Notes under the pieces: generated by a model
Told to the model about the DNA's origin: nothing
Databases searched by the model: none
The model's input: only the letters and a program-made list of their open reading frames with translations
Assembly (NCBI GenBank): GCA_040902925.1
Contig: JBBDWJ010000161.1
Location: forward strand, 1-30,680
Length of the DNA stretch: 30,680 nt
From: JBBDWJ01 sp040902925
GTDB lineage: Bacteria > Acidobacteriota > Terriglobia > Bryobacterales > UBA6623
Direction: 5' to 3'
Position numbers and translations under genes: made by a program
In this document: positions 1-7,567 of the stretch, piece after piece
How the letters are laid out: every line of letters begins with the position of its first letter
Numbering within the stretch: the first letter of the stretch is position 1

Positions 1-1
1 C

Positions 2-187
2 AACTGGCTCCTCGAGCAACTGGCCTACATTGCGCTTTGGCTCGTCGTGTTGTTCGCGACCGTCTCGATGATCGACTATTTCCGCGCCTTCTGGTCGAAG
101 GTAGACGGCGTGCGCACCGTTCCCAAGCCAGCGCCTCCCGAGCTTCTGGTCTTACGCAAAGAGCGCAAGCAGGATCTCGCGACTTAG
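2..187 (+). CDS. CDP-alcohol phosphatidyltransferase, PgsA-like (C-terminal fragment)
   Basis: Open reading frame entering from the left edge, about 61 codons to a TAG at 185-187. The visible part is one hydrophobic helix (LAYIALWLVVLFATVS) followed by MIDYFRAFW and a charged tail. This resembles the last membrane helix and C-terminal tail of CDP-diacylglycerol-glycerol-3-phosphate 3-phosphatidyltransferase, the inner-membrane enzyme that commits CDP-diacylglycerol to phosphatidylglycerol. The catalytic CDP-alcohol motif would lie outside the window, so the family call rests on the tail only. Another polytopic membrane protein is possible. Confidence 0.55.
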   Translation, partial: NWLLEQLAYIALWLVVLFATVSMIDYFRAFWSKVDGVRTVPKPAPPELLVLRKERKQDLAT

Positions 188-267
188 CGGGATGCTCATT
201 CCTGGCGGCTCTTAATTTTTGGACAGCCCGCTAAACGTCCTATTCCTTGACGAGTCCCCGGGGCTGG

Positions 268-307
268 CCCCACCCTTGCGGATGGGTCTCGGACCGTTAA
301 AGGCGAT
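268..307 (+). repeat. Dispersed intergenic stem-loop repeat, copy A (degenerate)
   Basis: Lies between the convergent PgsA-like gene and the kinase-like gene. CCCCACCC, TTGCGG and ATGGG form a first hairpin, followed by TCTCGG and a degraded second half ending in GGCGAT. It matches copy D (28380-28419) well in the first half and poorly in the second. It may act as a bidirectional transcription end between the convergent genes. Confidence 0.5.
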
Positions 308-343
308 GTCCTGCCGCTGGCGGTCTCGTTAAACCACAACCGG

Positions 344-1165
344 TCACGGCTCTCGGCCATCGAACAGCACTTCCTGCTCTCCACGCTCGGCGACCTGTCG
401 ATCAAAGTAATCGACAATCTTGTCGCGCCGTGACAGAAGCGCGTCCACCTCGGCGCCGGTCAGGTATTCACCCATCTCGCGAGCGAGGCTCCGGCGGTCC
501 AGCTTGCGCAGGGCATCGAGCAGTTTTCTCTCGCACAGGCCCAAGTGTTTCGGGTTCCCGAGGTCTTCATTCAGCCGGAAAGCGCGGGTGTGGTCAATCA
601 TCCAGATCTTCCAGTCGCGGGTGATGACCAGATTAGCCAGGTTGCGGTCCGTGTTATGGATCAACTGATCGAATACGCGGACCGTGTACATCTGGCGATT
701 CCAGGCGGTGACATCGGGAGGCTTGAGGTTCGAGGTGAAGCGGGTTTTTTCCGTCATCAGCACGTCGTCGATCCACCAGGTCACCGCGGCCGGTTTACCG
801 TCGACTTCCCGCCGTACCGAAACCGGCAGGCGGCCGAGTTCCAGCATTCTGCTGAGGCGATAGGCGGCGACATTGTATCCCCAGTAGTCGCGGAAATTGC
901 TCTCCCAACCGTTGGCGGTGGGATAGGTGGGCTTCGAGATATCGACCTGCTGGATCTGGGCGTCGTGAGTGACGCCGTCCTGGCGCAAGGTCGCGCGCAC
1001 GGTGCGGGTTACGCCTTCGACAACCGGGCGGGACTCGACGACGTCGGCGCGGGCGAGAAACTGCTCCATCTGCTCGAAAGTCCAACTGGGCGGCGCGCCG
1101 GCCGCGGCGGACGCCAGGCTGAACAGGAAAGCCAGGCCGAGCAGGCGGAGCGTTCGCAAATCCAT
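344..1165 (-). CDS. Secreted HipA/PI3-PI4-kinase-like protein
   Basis: A 273-residue protein from the ATG at 1165-1163. The frame stays open to 1231, but the inner ATG directly begins a signal peptide (MDLRTLRLLGLAFLFSLASA, cleavage near residue 23), so it is preferred. The central motif HNTDRNLAN (170-178) followed by IDHTRAF (190-196) is the catalytic and metal-binding signature of the PI3/PI4-kinase and HipA/FAM20C-like fold: D173 as catalytic base, N178 and D191 as metal ligands. The upstream WGYNVAAYRLSRML segment (95-108) matches the helix before the hinge. The usual ATP-contacting lysine is not obvious; the segment HDAQIQQVD (67-75) has none. The substrate is unknown. The protein would act in the periplasm or outside the cell. 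It is transcribed away from the HDOD gene. The fold call is good; kinase activity is inferred. Confidence 0.75.
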   Translation of the reverse strand: MDLRTLRLLGLAFLFSLASAAAGAPPSWTFEQMEQFLARADVVESRPVVEGVTRTVRATLRQDGVTHDAQIQQVDISKPTYPTANGWESNFRDYWGYNVAAYRLSRMLELGRLPVSVRREVDGKPAAVTWWIDDVLMTEKTRFTSNLKPPDVTAWNRQMYTVRVFDQLIHNTDRNLANLVITRDWKIWMIDHTRAFRLNEDLGNPKHLGLCERKLLDALRKLDRRSLAREMGEYLTGAEVDALLSRRDKIVDYFDRQVAERGEQEVLFDGREP

Positions 1166-1327
1166 GAGTGGCCTCAAGGGTTGCCGCACGTTGGGAAGGG
1201 CCGAGTGCCCGGCTGGGCCTTCGACCCGCATACGCCGGCGCTCTTAATTGGCTATCTTACGCCCCCCGCGCGAGGACAACAATAAAGGTCCCGTGCAGAG
1301 CAGACGATAAGCGAACGTAGGTATCGG

Positions 1328-2215
1328 ATGAAGACCTCTGCCCCTCCCCCTGCTCCCGAAACTGCTACCACACCGTCGGAGGAGAAAAGACCGTGGGCGC
1401 TGCATGCGTTGCCTCCGTTTCCGGCGGTGGCGCTGCAGTTGATGAGCTTGCTCGACGACACCGACGCGCCGATCAAGAAGATCGTCACCCTGCTGCGCAT
1501 TGATCCGGCGCTGTCGGCGGAAATCCTGCGGGTGTCCAATTCGGCTCTTTACGGGTTGAGCCGCCGGATCGACAATGTGTCGCACGCCGTGGTCGTGCTG
1601 GGCACCGAAGTGGTCAAGCGATTGGCCCTGACGGTGGCGCTCGGCCGTTTTTCACGCAGCTTCATGCGGGTACACGGGCTGCGAGTCTGTTGGGACCACA
1701 GCGTGGCCTGCGCGTTGATCGCCGAAGAGCTGGCCCAGGCCATGAACCAGCCGAAGGACCGCGCCTACACGGCTGGTTTGCTCCACGATATCGGCCGCCT
1801 GGCTCTGCTCACCTGCTATCCGATGGAATACAACAATCTGTTCGTCGTGGCCCGCGAGAACGATTTCGACGAACTGGAATGCGAATGGGAGCTTTTTGAC
1901 GTCGACCACTGCGCCGCCGGCGCCTGGCTCGCCCGCCACTGGAACCTGCCCGAAGATTTCGTCGAGGCCATCTCACAGCACCACGGCCGTGAACCGGTCG
2001 ATGCCTCGCTCACTTCGATTGTGACTGCGGCCCACAACGTTGCGAACCGTATCGGCTTTCATGTCCTCGATGCTCCGCCGGAAAAATCCGTGGGCGAGTT
2101 GATCGGCCGGCTGCCGCTGCCCGACCACCAGGCCACGGCGGAAAAGCTCGAAAACTTCTCGGACACAATTCGCGCCTCGCTGGCCACCATCACCCCGTCC
2201 GCCAAACGCGGTTGA
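1328..2215 (+). CDS. HDOD domain protein
   Basis: A 295-residue cytoplasmic protein with a Pro-rich N-terminal tail (1-25) and an HDOD domain from about residue 25 to 225. The opening LHALPPFPAVALQLMSLLDD and the segment DPALSAEILRVSNSALYG (59-76) are diagnostic. The HD-like motif LLHDIGR is at 151-157, followed by QHHG near 218. HDOD domains are non-catalytic relatives of HD-GYP phosphodiesterases found in signalling and motility regulators. No receiver, GGDEF or EAL domain is attached. It diverges from the kinase-like gene and is followed after 114 nt by a TPR gene in the same direction. Its partner is unknown. Confidence 0.9.
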   Translation: MKTSAPPPAPETATTPSEEKRPWALHALPPFPAVALQLMSLLDDTDAPIKKIVTLLRIDPALSAEILRVSNSALYGLSRRIDNVSHAVVVLGTEVVKRLALTVALGRFSRSFMRVHGLRVCWDHSVACALIAEELAQAMNQPKDRAYTAGLLHDIGRLALLTCYPMEYNNLFVVARENDFDELECEWELFDVDHCAAGAWLARHWNLPEDFVEAISQHHGREPVDASLTSIVTAAHNVANRIGFHVLDAPPEKSVGELIGRLPLPDHQATAEKLENFSDTIRASLATITPSAKRG

Positions 2216-2329
2216 CGCCGGCTCGCCGGCCTTTCTCTGCCATGCGGCTTTTCTTGTGTTATGCGGCATCCACTGATTCTCAGCGCGTAGCAATCTCGCC
2301 GGTTAAAAGGCTATGCTGGAACCAGACGA

Positions 2330-3538
2330 ATGGCGCAGAAGTACGTCTGTCTGATTTGTTACAACGAGATCCCTCACGCGGGCGCCGAGTGCCCTCACTG
2401 TAAAAGCCGTATCTCTTCGACGGTTGGCTCTACGCCGCAGATGTTGGTGGCTATCTTCGTCACCATGATTCTGCTGTTCATCGTCACGGGCTTTTATAAC
2501 TCGTCTTTTCGAGCCGAGCAGCGCGAGCGGGCCGCCGAGCACGCCCGCATGGCGCGCACCTTGGCCGACTACGGCTACCACAGGCAGGCAATTGAGCACT
2601 ACCGCGAGGCGCTGACCTACGCTCGCGACAACGTCGAATACCAGCTCGGCCTAGCGTTGGCTCTGTATGACATGGAACGCTATAGCGAAGCCGAGAATCG
2701 CCTCTTGGACCTCCGCGCGGACCATCCCACGCTGGCGCTCGTCAACCGCCTGCTCGCCCGTATCGCCGCGCGAGACGGCCGCGTCGATGAAGCTGTCAGT
2801 TACTATCGCACCGCGATTTTCGGTGAGTGGCGGCGCGATCCGGCGGGAAATCGGCTCGCCACCCGCTTCGAGCTGGCGGAGCTGCTGCGGGCGCACGGCG
2901 AAAACATGCGGGCGGTCGGAGAGTTGCTCGATCTGAGGAAAGAGGCGCCGGCCCGCCCCGACGTTCAAAAAACGATCGGGCGGCTGCTGTTGGAGGCCGG
3001 TGCTCCCGACAATGCAGCCCAAGTCTTCGAGGAACTGTTGTCGCGCAATGCTAAGGATCGCGAAGTCATCGTGGGCTACGCACAGGCGCAGTTCGCGTTG
3101 GGCAACTACGTGACGGCGCAGACGCATTTTGAGCGCGCCCTGGCTCTCGACGGCGACGACCCCGAAGTTCGAAGCCGGCTGGCGCTTAGCCAGGAAATCA
3201 ACCGCTTGGACCCGACGCGCCGCGGCATCAGCTCACGCAACCGCTACCGCCGTAGCCTTGAAATGGCCGCGCGATCGACCGAGCTGTTGCAGGAGTGCCT
3301 GAATCCGCTAGGCGACAAGCTGGTCGGCCCCCCGGTCCCGCCGCCCAAGGAGTTGCAGCCGCTGCTTGCCCAAGCGCGCGAACTCCGAAGCGGAAAGGCC
3401 CAGCCACCCAGCGATGAGAACATCGAGGCCAACATTTCCCTGGCCGAACGGCTCTGGCAAGCAGCCGAAAGCCGCTGTCCGGGCGCCGGCAACCAAGACC
3501 GCGCGCTGCGGCTGGTAGTCGAGAACTTGTCGCGGTAG
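2330..3538 (+). CDS. Zinc-ribbon, single-TM, TPR repeat protein
   Basis: A 402-residue protein. The N-terminus is a zinc ribbon with C7-x2-C10-x10-C21-x2-C24, ending in CPHC. It is followed by one membrane helix (about 37-60, MLVAIFVTMILLFIVTGFY) and then TPR repeats covering about 70-290, with clear 34-residue units such as YHRQAIEHYREALTYARDN. The C-terminal 110 residues have no recognised domain. The zinc ribbon should face the cytoplasm and the TPR array the periplasm. The TAG at 3536-3538 directly abuts the ATG of the ClC gene at 3539, so the two are probably co-transcribed. A -10-like TATGCT (2312-2317) lies 12 nt before the start. Function unknown; a scaffold role is inferred. Confidence 0.85.
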   Translation: MAQKYVCLICYNEIPHAGAECPHCKSRISSTVGSTPQMLVAIFVTMILLFIVTGFYNSSFRAEQRERAAEHARMARTLADYGYHRQAIEHYREALTYARDNVEYQLGLALALYDMERYSEAENRLLDLRADHPTLALVNRLLARIAARDGRVDEAVSYYRTAIFGEWRRDPAGNRLATRFELAELLRAHGENMRAVGELLDLRKEAPARPDVQKTIGRLLLEAGAPDNAAQVFEELLSRNAKDREVIVGYAQAQFALGNYVTAQTHFERALALDGDDPEVRSRLALSQEINRLDPTRRGISSRNRYRRSLEMAARSTELLQECLNPLGDKLVGPPVPPPKELQPLLAQARELRSGKAQPPSDENIEANISLAERLWQAAESRCPGAGNQDRALRLVVENLSR

Positions 3539-5269
3539 ATGATGCGGCCGCCAGACCTACTCCTTGCGGTTCCGAAAAAGCTCGCTGAGATTCTGCGCAA
3601 CGCTCCCAAGATGGGCGAGACGCAGCGCTTCCTGCTGCTTTCCATCATCATCGGCGTCTTCTCCGGCCTGCTGGTGGTATGTTTTCACATCTCGATTGAA
3701 TTTCTCGCCTGGAACGCGATCCACGTTCCGGGGTCGCAGGGCTGGGGGAGCGTCTTCCTGCCTTCGCTAGGCGCGGCAATCGGCTCGTTGCTGGTGATTC
3801 TTTTCTTTCGGACCGCGCGCAGCAGCGGCGTCAACTACACCAAAGCGGCGCTTTACGTTTCGGACGGCTACGTGCCGTTCAGCAGCGTCATCGGAAAATT
3901 CCTGGCGAGCACGGTTTCGATCGGATCGGGAAATCCGATGGGGCCGGAAGACCCGGCGCTGCAGATGGGCGCCGGCATTGCTTCGCTGCTCGGGCGGCTG
4001 TTTCGTCTGACCCGCGAAAACATGCGGCTGATCGCGCCAATCGGCGCGGCCGCTGGAATCGGCGCCGCGTTCAATACACCGATTACGGCCGTACTGTTTG
4101 TCATGGAAGAGGTAGTCGCTTCCTGGAACGCGGGCGTGCTCGGTTCCATCGTCTTGTCAGCCGTCTCCGCCGTAGTGGTCAGCCGCTGGTACCTGGGCGA
4201 CGAGCCACTCTTTCAGGTACCGCTGTTTTCGATCGAGCATCCCACTGAGCTGTTGGTGTATGCCTTAATCGGCGTGGTAGGGGGAGTGCTTTCTGCCTGG
4301 TTCACGCGCTATACCACGCAACTGCGCGCTCGATTTATTAGCCTCCCGCCGCGAAGCCGTTACGTATTGCCGGCCGCGGCCGGGTTGGTCGCCGGAATCG
4401 TGGGCTACTGGTTTCCGGGCGTTTTGGGCGCTGGATACGGCGCTATCGACAGCGCCATGCACGACCAGTTCACGTGGGAGACGCTGCTGGTTTTCGGCTT
4501 CCTCAAGGTGCTGATCGTCGCGCTCTGTTTCAGCTCCGGCGTGCCCGGCGGAATGTTCGCACCCGCATTATTCATCGGGGCGATGATCGGGGGCGGTATC
4601 GGAGGCATGGCGACGACCTATTCGCCGCTTCCTACCAGTTCGGTAGGCTCCTACGTGCTCGTCGGGATGGGCACGTTCTTCGCTGGTTCGATTCGCGCGC
4701 CAATGACCTCGGTGTTCATGGTTTTTGAGGTCAGCGCCAGCTACGTCATCATTCTGCCGGCCATGATCGCCAACACCATCGCTTACATGATTTCCCGGCA
4801 CATGCAGCGTGAATCGATGTTCCACATCGTCGGCCTGCAGGACGGGCTCGATCTGCCTTCTGTCGAGGAACAGCGCGAGGCGCCGATGCTGACGGTCGAA
4901 GATGCTCTGAGCAGCGATTCGTCGCGCGTGCTGCAAGCGCGCACGACCGTCGATGAAGCGCTGAGCAAGATGCAGGCCAATGAAATGCTTCAAGCGCTAG
5001 TCGCCGCTGACTGGGGGCAGTGGTCGTGGCTGGAAAGGAAGGATCTCGAAAAGGCGATCGAAGCCGGCCGGGGCGAGGAAACCCTGGATCAGGCCATTAT
5101 GGCCCGGTCGGTGATTCGTCTCTATCCTGACCTCTCGCTGGACTCCGCGATGCGCCTGCTGGGACCATATCCGATCCTGCCCGTTTCGAGCCGCGCCAAT
5201 TCCAATCGCTTGCTCGGCACGCTGACGCTGAACGACGTGCACAGGGCCTACGGTTTGACCAAGCTCTAG
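3539..5269 (+). CDS. ClC family chloride channel/antiporter with C-terminal CBS-like region
   Basis: A 576-residue polytopic membrane protein. ClC signatures: SSGVN (95-99, in place of GSGIP), GPEDP (135-139, in place of GREGP, keeping the gating glutamate E137), AAFNTPITAVLFVMEE (176-191, with the EE pair where E203 of E. coli ClcA sits), GVPGGMFAPALFIG (333-346), and a likely anion-coordinating Y415. The gating Glu and the internal Glu are both present, which favours a Cl-/H+ antiporter over a passive channel. After residue 445 a cytoplasmic tail resembles a degenerate CBS pair (ending LLGTLTLNDVHRAY). It starts immediately after the stop codon of the TPR gene with no spacer, so translational coupling is likely. 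The start could be either of two consecutive ATGs at 3539 and 3542. Confidence 0.92.
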   Translation: MMRPPDLLLAVPKKLAEILRNAPKMGETQRFLLLSIIIGVFSGLLVVCFHISIEFLAWNAIHVPGSQGWGSVFLPSLGAAIGSLLVILFFRTARSSGVNYTKAALYVSDGYVPFSSVIGKFLASTVSIGSGNPMGPEDPALQMGAGIASLLGRLFRLTRENMRLIAPIGAAAGIGAAFNTPITAVLFVMEEVVASWNAGVLGSIVLSAVSAVVVSRWYLGDEPLFQVPLFSIEHPTELLVYALIGVVGGVLSAWFTRYTTQLRARFISLPPRSRYVLPAAAGLVAGIVGYWFPGVLGAGYGAIDSAMHDQFTWETLLVFGFLKVLIVALCFSSGVPGGMFAPALFIGAMIGGGIGGMATTYSPLPTSSVGSYVLVGMGTFFAGSIRAPMTSVFMVFEVSASYVIILPAMIANTIAYMISRHMQRESMFHIVGLQDGLDLPSVEEQREAPMLTVEDALSSDSSRVLQARTTVDEALSKMQANEMLQALVAADWGQWSWLERKDLEKAIEAGRGEETLDQAIMARSVIRLYPDLSLDSAMRLLGPYPILPVSSRANSNRLLGTLTLNDVHRAYGLTKL

Positions 5270-5339
5270 CCGCTCAGATTGGCAGGCGTTAACCGCAAAT
5301 CGAATTGGGGCTTTTGCTAGCATAAACCGACGGACAGCC

Positions 5340-6626
5340 ATGAAGATCAAGCTAGCTTTCGACAAATCCGGGGCCGAGGTGGAGATCCCGGCGAACGTGC
5401 GCACCACCATTATCGAGCCGCGTTTCGCGGGCGAGGTTTCCGATGCCAGCGCCGCGCTCGCTGAGGCGATTCGCAACCCGCTGTCGTCGGCGCCGCTCGA
5501 AGATCTGGCGCGCGGCAAGAAAAGCGCCGCGATCGCGGTGTGTGATATCACGCGGCCCGCGCCAAATCGCTTGGTCTTGCCTCACGTCACGGCAGCGCTC
5601 GAAAAGGGCGGCATTCCGCGCCAGAACATTCGCATCATCATTGCGACGGGATTGCATCGCGAAGCAACCCCGGCCGAGCTCGAAGAGATCGTCGGTTCCG
5701 AGATGCTCTCGCGCTACGAAACCGTTTCGCATCGGGCGCGCGTCGAAGCCGAGCAGGTTTTTCTGGGCGAGACTTCCAGCGGCACAAAAGTCTATATCGA
5801 CCGCCGCTTTGTCGAGGCCGATCTCCACGTCACGCTCGGGTTCATCGAGCCGCATTTGATGGCCGGCTTCTCGGGCGGGCGCAAGCTCATCGCCCCGGGG
5901 TGTGCCGGCGAGACCACCATCAAGCGGCTTCACAGCCCGCATTTCATGCGTGACGCAAGGGTCACGGAAGGCTGTTATCCCGACAATCCGCTGCACCGCG
6001 ACCTGATCGAGATCTCCCGTCTGGCGGGTCATCACTTTCTCGTGGATGTGTCGCTCACGCGAACGCGCGGCATTGCCGCGGTGTTCGCCGGCGATCCCGT
6101 CGCCGCGCACGCCGAGGGGGTTCGCTTCGTTCGCGAGTCGACGCTGGCTGCGGTGGAAGAGCCGGCTGACGCCGTCCTGACGACTTCGGGAGGCTATCCG
6201 CTGGATTTGACCTACTACCAGGCGATCAAAGGCATCACCGCCGCGGCGCATGTTGTCAAACCAGGCGGCACGGTGCTGCTAGTGGCGGCGTGCACGGAAG
6301 GGCTGGGCGGACCCGAGTTCGCCGAGCTCGTGCGGCGTGGCGCGGATTGGAAGACCCTGCTGGCCGATCTCGACAACTCGCCGGTGCGCATCGACCAATG
6401 GCAGGCCGAAAAGCTGGCGCTGGTTGCCGCCAAAGCCGAGCTGTCATTCTGCCTGCCTGGCATCTCGCGGGACGACCATCGCTGCCTTTGGGGACCGGCT
6501 TTCGATACGCCCCAGGAGGCCGTGAACGATCTACTGGCCCGGATTCCCGCCGGCGGCTCGCTGGTCGTGATCCCCGAAGGTCCCTACGTGTTTTCGCAAA
6601 TGGAGCCCGCCACGGTCGGAGTCTGA
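5340..6626 (+). CDS. larA: Nickel-dependent lactate racemase family protein (LarA-like)
   Basis: A 428-residue cytoplasmic enzyme of the LarA/DUF2088 family, which racemises lactate or related 2-hydroxyacids with the nickel-pincer nucleotide cofactor. Key positions align with Lactobacillus LarA with a constant offset of two: H106 in ATGLHREAT, H172 and K182 in EPHLMAGFSGGRK (nickel histidine and pincer-binding lysine), and H198 in KRLHSPHF. DITRP (69-73) matches the cofactor-binding loop. The cofactor genes larB, larC and larE are not in the window. LarA homologues vary in substrate, so lactate is not assured. The gene starts 70 nt after ClC with its own -10-like TAGCAT (5318-5323). Copy B of the dispersed repeat lies just downstream. 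Confidence 0.88.
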   Translation: MKIKLAFDKSGAEVEIPANVRTTIIEPRFAGEVSDASAALAEAIRNPLSSAPLEDLARGKKSAAIAVCDITRPAPNRLVLPHVTAALEKGGIPRQNIRIIIATGLHREATPAELEEIVGSEMLSRYETVSHRARVEAEQVFLGETSSGTKVYIDRRFVEADLHVTLGFIEPHLMAGFSGGRKLIAPGCAGETTIKRLHSPHFMRDARVTEGCYPDNPLHRDLIEISRLAGHHFLVDVSLTRTRGIAAVFAGDPVAAHAEGVRFVRESTLAAVEEPADAVLTTSGGYPLDLTYYQAIKGITAAAHVVKPGGTVLLVAACTEGLGGPEFAELVRRGADWKTLLADLDNSPVRIDQWQAEKLALVAAKAELSFCLPGISRDDHRCLWGPAFDTPQEAVNDLLARIPAGGSLVVIPEGPYVFSQMEPATVGV

Positions 6627-6649
6627 CGACTCGCCAATGGTTGGGGAAA

Positions 6650-6689
6650 ATCGCCGCCGGCGATCCGAGCCTTACCCGCAAGAGTGGGG
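6650..6689 (-). repeat. Dispersed intergenic stem-loop repeat, copy B
   Basis: Between the convergent larA and zinc-ribbon genes. On the minus strand it reads CCCCACTC, TTGCGGGT, AAGGCTCGGATCG, CCGGCGGCGAT. On the plus strand ATCGCC (6650-6655) and GGCGAT (6659-6664) form a 6-bp stem with a 3-nt loop. The core matches copies C and D at nearly every base. Its position between convergent genes suits a bidirectional terminator. Confidence 0.65.
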
Positions 6690-6707
6690 CCGCACAACCT
6701 GAATCGC

Positions 6708-7376
6708 TTACTCGGATTCAGGCCGCTGTAGGTCCACGCGCATCTGGTGCCAGGGCGGCAGCGAGGCGAGAGTCCCCATCGCTTGTAGATCAAACTGCAC
6801 GTCTCGGGCCTCGCGGGGACCGAGCGCCTCGTCCAGTCGTATTTCGAAGCTCGCCAGGGGAGTATCGGAGGTGGAACCTTCGCGGGTGCGCATTTCCACC
6901 AGCAGATTAACGGCTGCTTGCGGGCTCTCACTGTGGTTGATAACGACGGCGTTTACCTTGGGTTTGTATTCCGCGTCGTACCAGGTGCGCACGCCAGCGA
7001 CCTCGATGTCGCCGATGTAGGCGCTGCCGGCCTCACCCGCTCCTTCTCCCAACGGCACCTCCTCGAACGGCGACGCGGAGCGAAACAGGTCGGGCCGGGC
7101 GAAAAAGACCGCTGCCGCAATCGCTACTACGGCCAGCACGGCGAAAATCGCGATGTGCCTACCTTGCAGTCCCCAGGAACCCGCCGGCGGCGCCGGCCGG
7201 TGCGCGGCGGCACGAGATGGAGCGGGCAAACTCTCCGGGGCCCTGACCTTAGGCGCGGGTGCCTTTTCGGTAGCCACCGCCGCCGAAGCGGCCTTCCCCT
7301 TCTGGCTACAATGCGGGCACTCGCTCTCAGCGATATCCAGTTCCCGCTTGCATGTCGGACATTCCCAGGTAAACAT
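6708..7376 (-). CDS. Zinc-ribbon, single-TM protein with C-terminal beta domain
   Basis: About 222 residues from the ATG at 7376-7374. Longer in-frame starts at 7391 and 7493 exist, but MFTWECPTC begins the recognisable domain, and a -10-like TACAAT (minus strand, 7395-7390) lies 13 nt before it. Order of parts: zinc ribbon C6-x2-C9-x10-C20-x2-C23 (CPTC and CPHC); a Pro/Ala-rich linker; a membrane helix (IAIFAVLAVVAIAAAVFFA); and an exported domain with an FxLYD-like beta-sandwich pattern (VNAVVINHS, NLLVEMRT, VQFDL). The ribbon has the same cysteine spacing as the TPR protein at 2330. It is convergent with larA. Function unknown. Confidence 0.75.
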   Translation of the reverse strand: MFTWECPTCKRELDIAESECPHCSQKGKAASAAVATEKAPAPKVRAPESLPAPSRAAAHRPAPPAGSWGLQGRHIAIFAVLAVVAIAAAVFFARPDLFRSASPFEEVPLGEGAGEAGSAYIGDIEVAGVRTWYDAEYKPKVNAVVINHSESPQAAVNLLVEMRTREGSTSDTPLASFEIRLDEALGPREARDVQFDLQAMGTLASLPPWHQMRVDLQRPESE

Positions 7377-7471
7377 CGCGTCTACGCGCATTGTAGCAAG
7401 GGTATAGGCCGCCACCGGGACGACTGAATGAGCGGGTCGAGCCAAGACCCACCCCGGGCCGAAGGTCACGG

Positions 7472-7504
7472 GTTGCCATGTCGCGGTTGCCATCTCGCGG
7501 TTGT
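7472..7504. repeat. Tandem 14-bp repeat (2.4 copies)
   Basis: GGTTGCCATGTCGC (7472-7485), GGTTGCCATCTCGC (7486-7499), then a partial GGTTG (7500-7504). It lies in the 191-nt gap between the GT2 gene and the zinc-ribbon gene, upstream of the latter. It could be an operator or slippage product. The longest ORF extension of the zinc-ribbon gene would translate part of it, which I consider less likely. Confidence 0.6.
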
Positions 7505-7519
7505 AAAGGGGGCTGGCGG

Positions 7520-7547
7520 CGCCGGGTCGGCCGGCGTGGCCGGCGCG
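7520..7547 (-). terminator. GC-rich hairpin downstream of GT2 gene
   Basis: GCGCCGG (7520-7526) pairs with CCGGCGC (7541-7547), a perfect 7-bp stem with a 14-nt loop. It starts about 20 nt beyond the stop codon of the minus-strand glycosyltransferase gene. There is no U-tract, so it is at best a weak or factor-assisted terminator. Confidence 0.3.
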
Positions 7548-7567
7548 CTATACCTGCACCGGGAGGG

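Noticed and set aside
545..1285. 246-codon plus-strand frame
   Set aside because: Antisense to the secreted kinase-like gene, which has clear motifs and a signal peptide.
2218..2240. GCCGGC-TC-GCCGGC followed by CTTTCTC after the HDOD gene, as a terminator
   Set aside because: The loop would be only two to four nt and the stem about four bp, with an interrupted T run; too weak to call.
7377..7493. N-terminal extension of the zinc-ribbon protein
   Set aside because: It would translate the tandem 14-bp repeat and shows no domain; the inner ATG fits the zinc ribbon and the nearby -10-like element.
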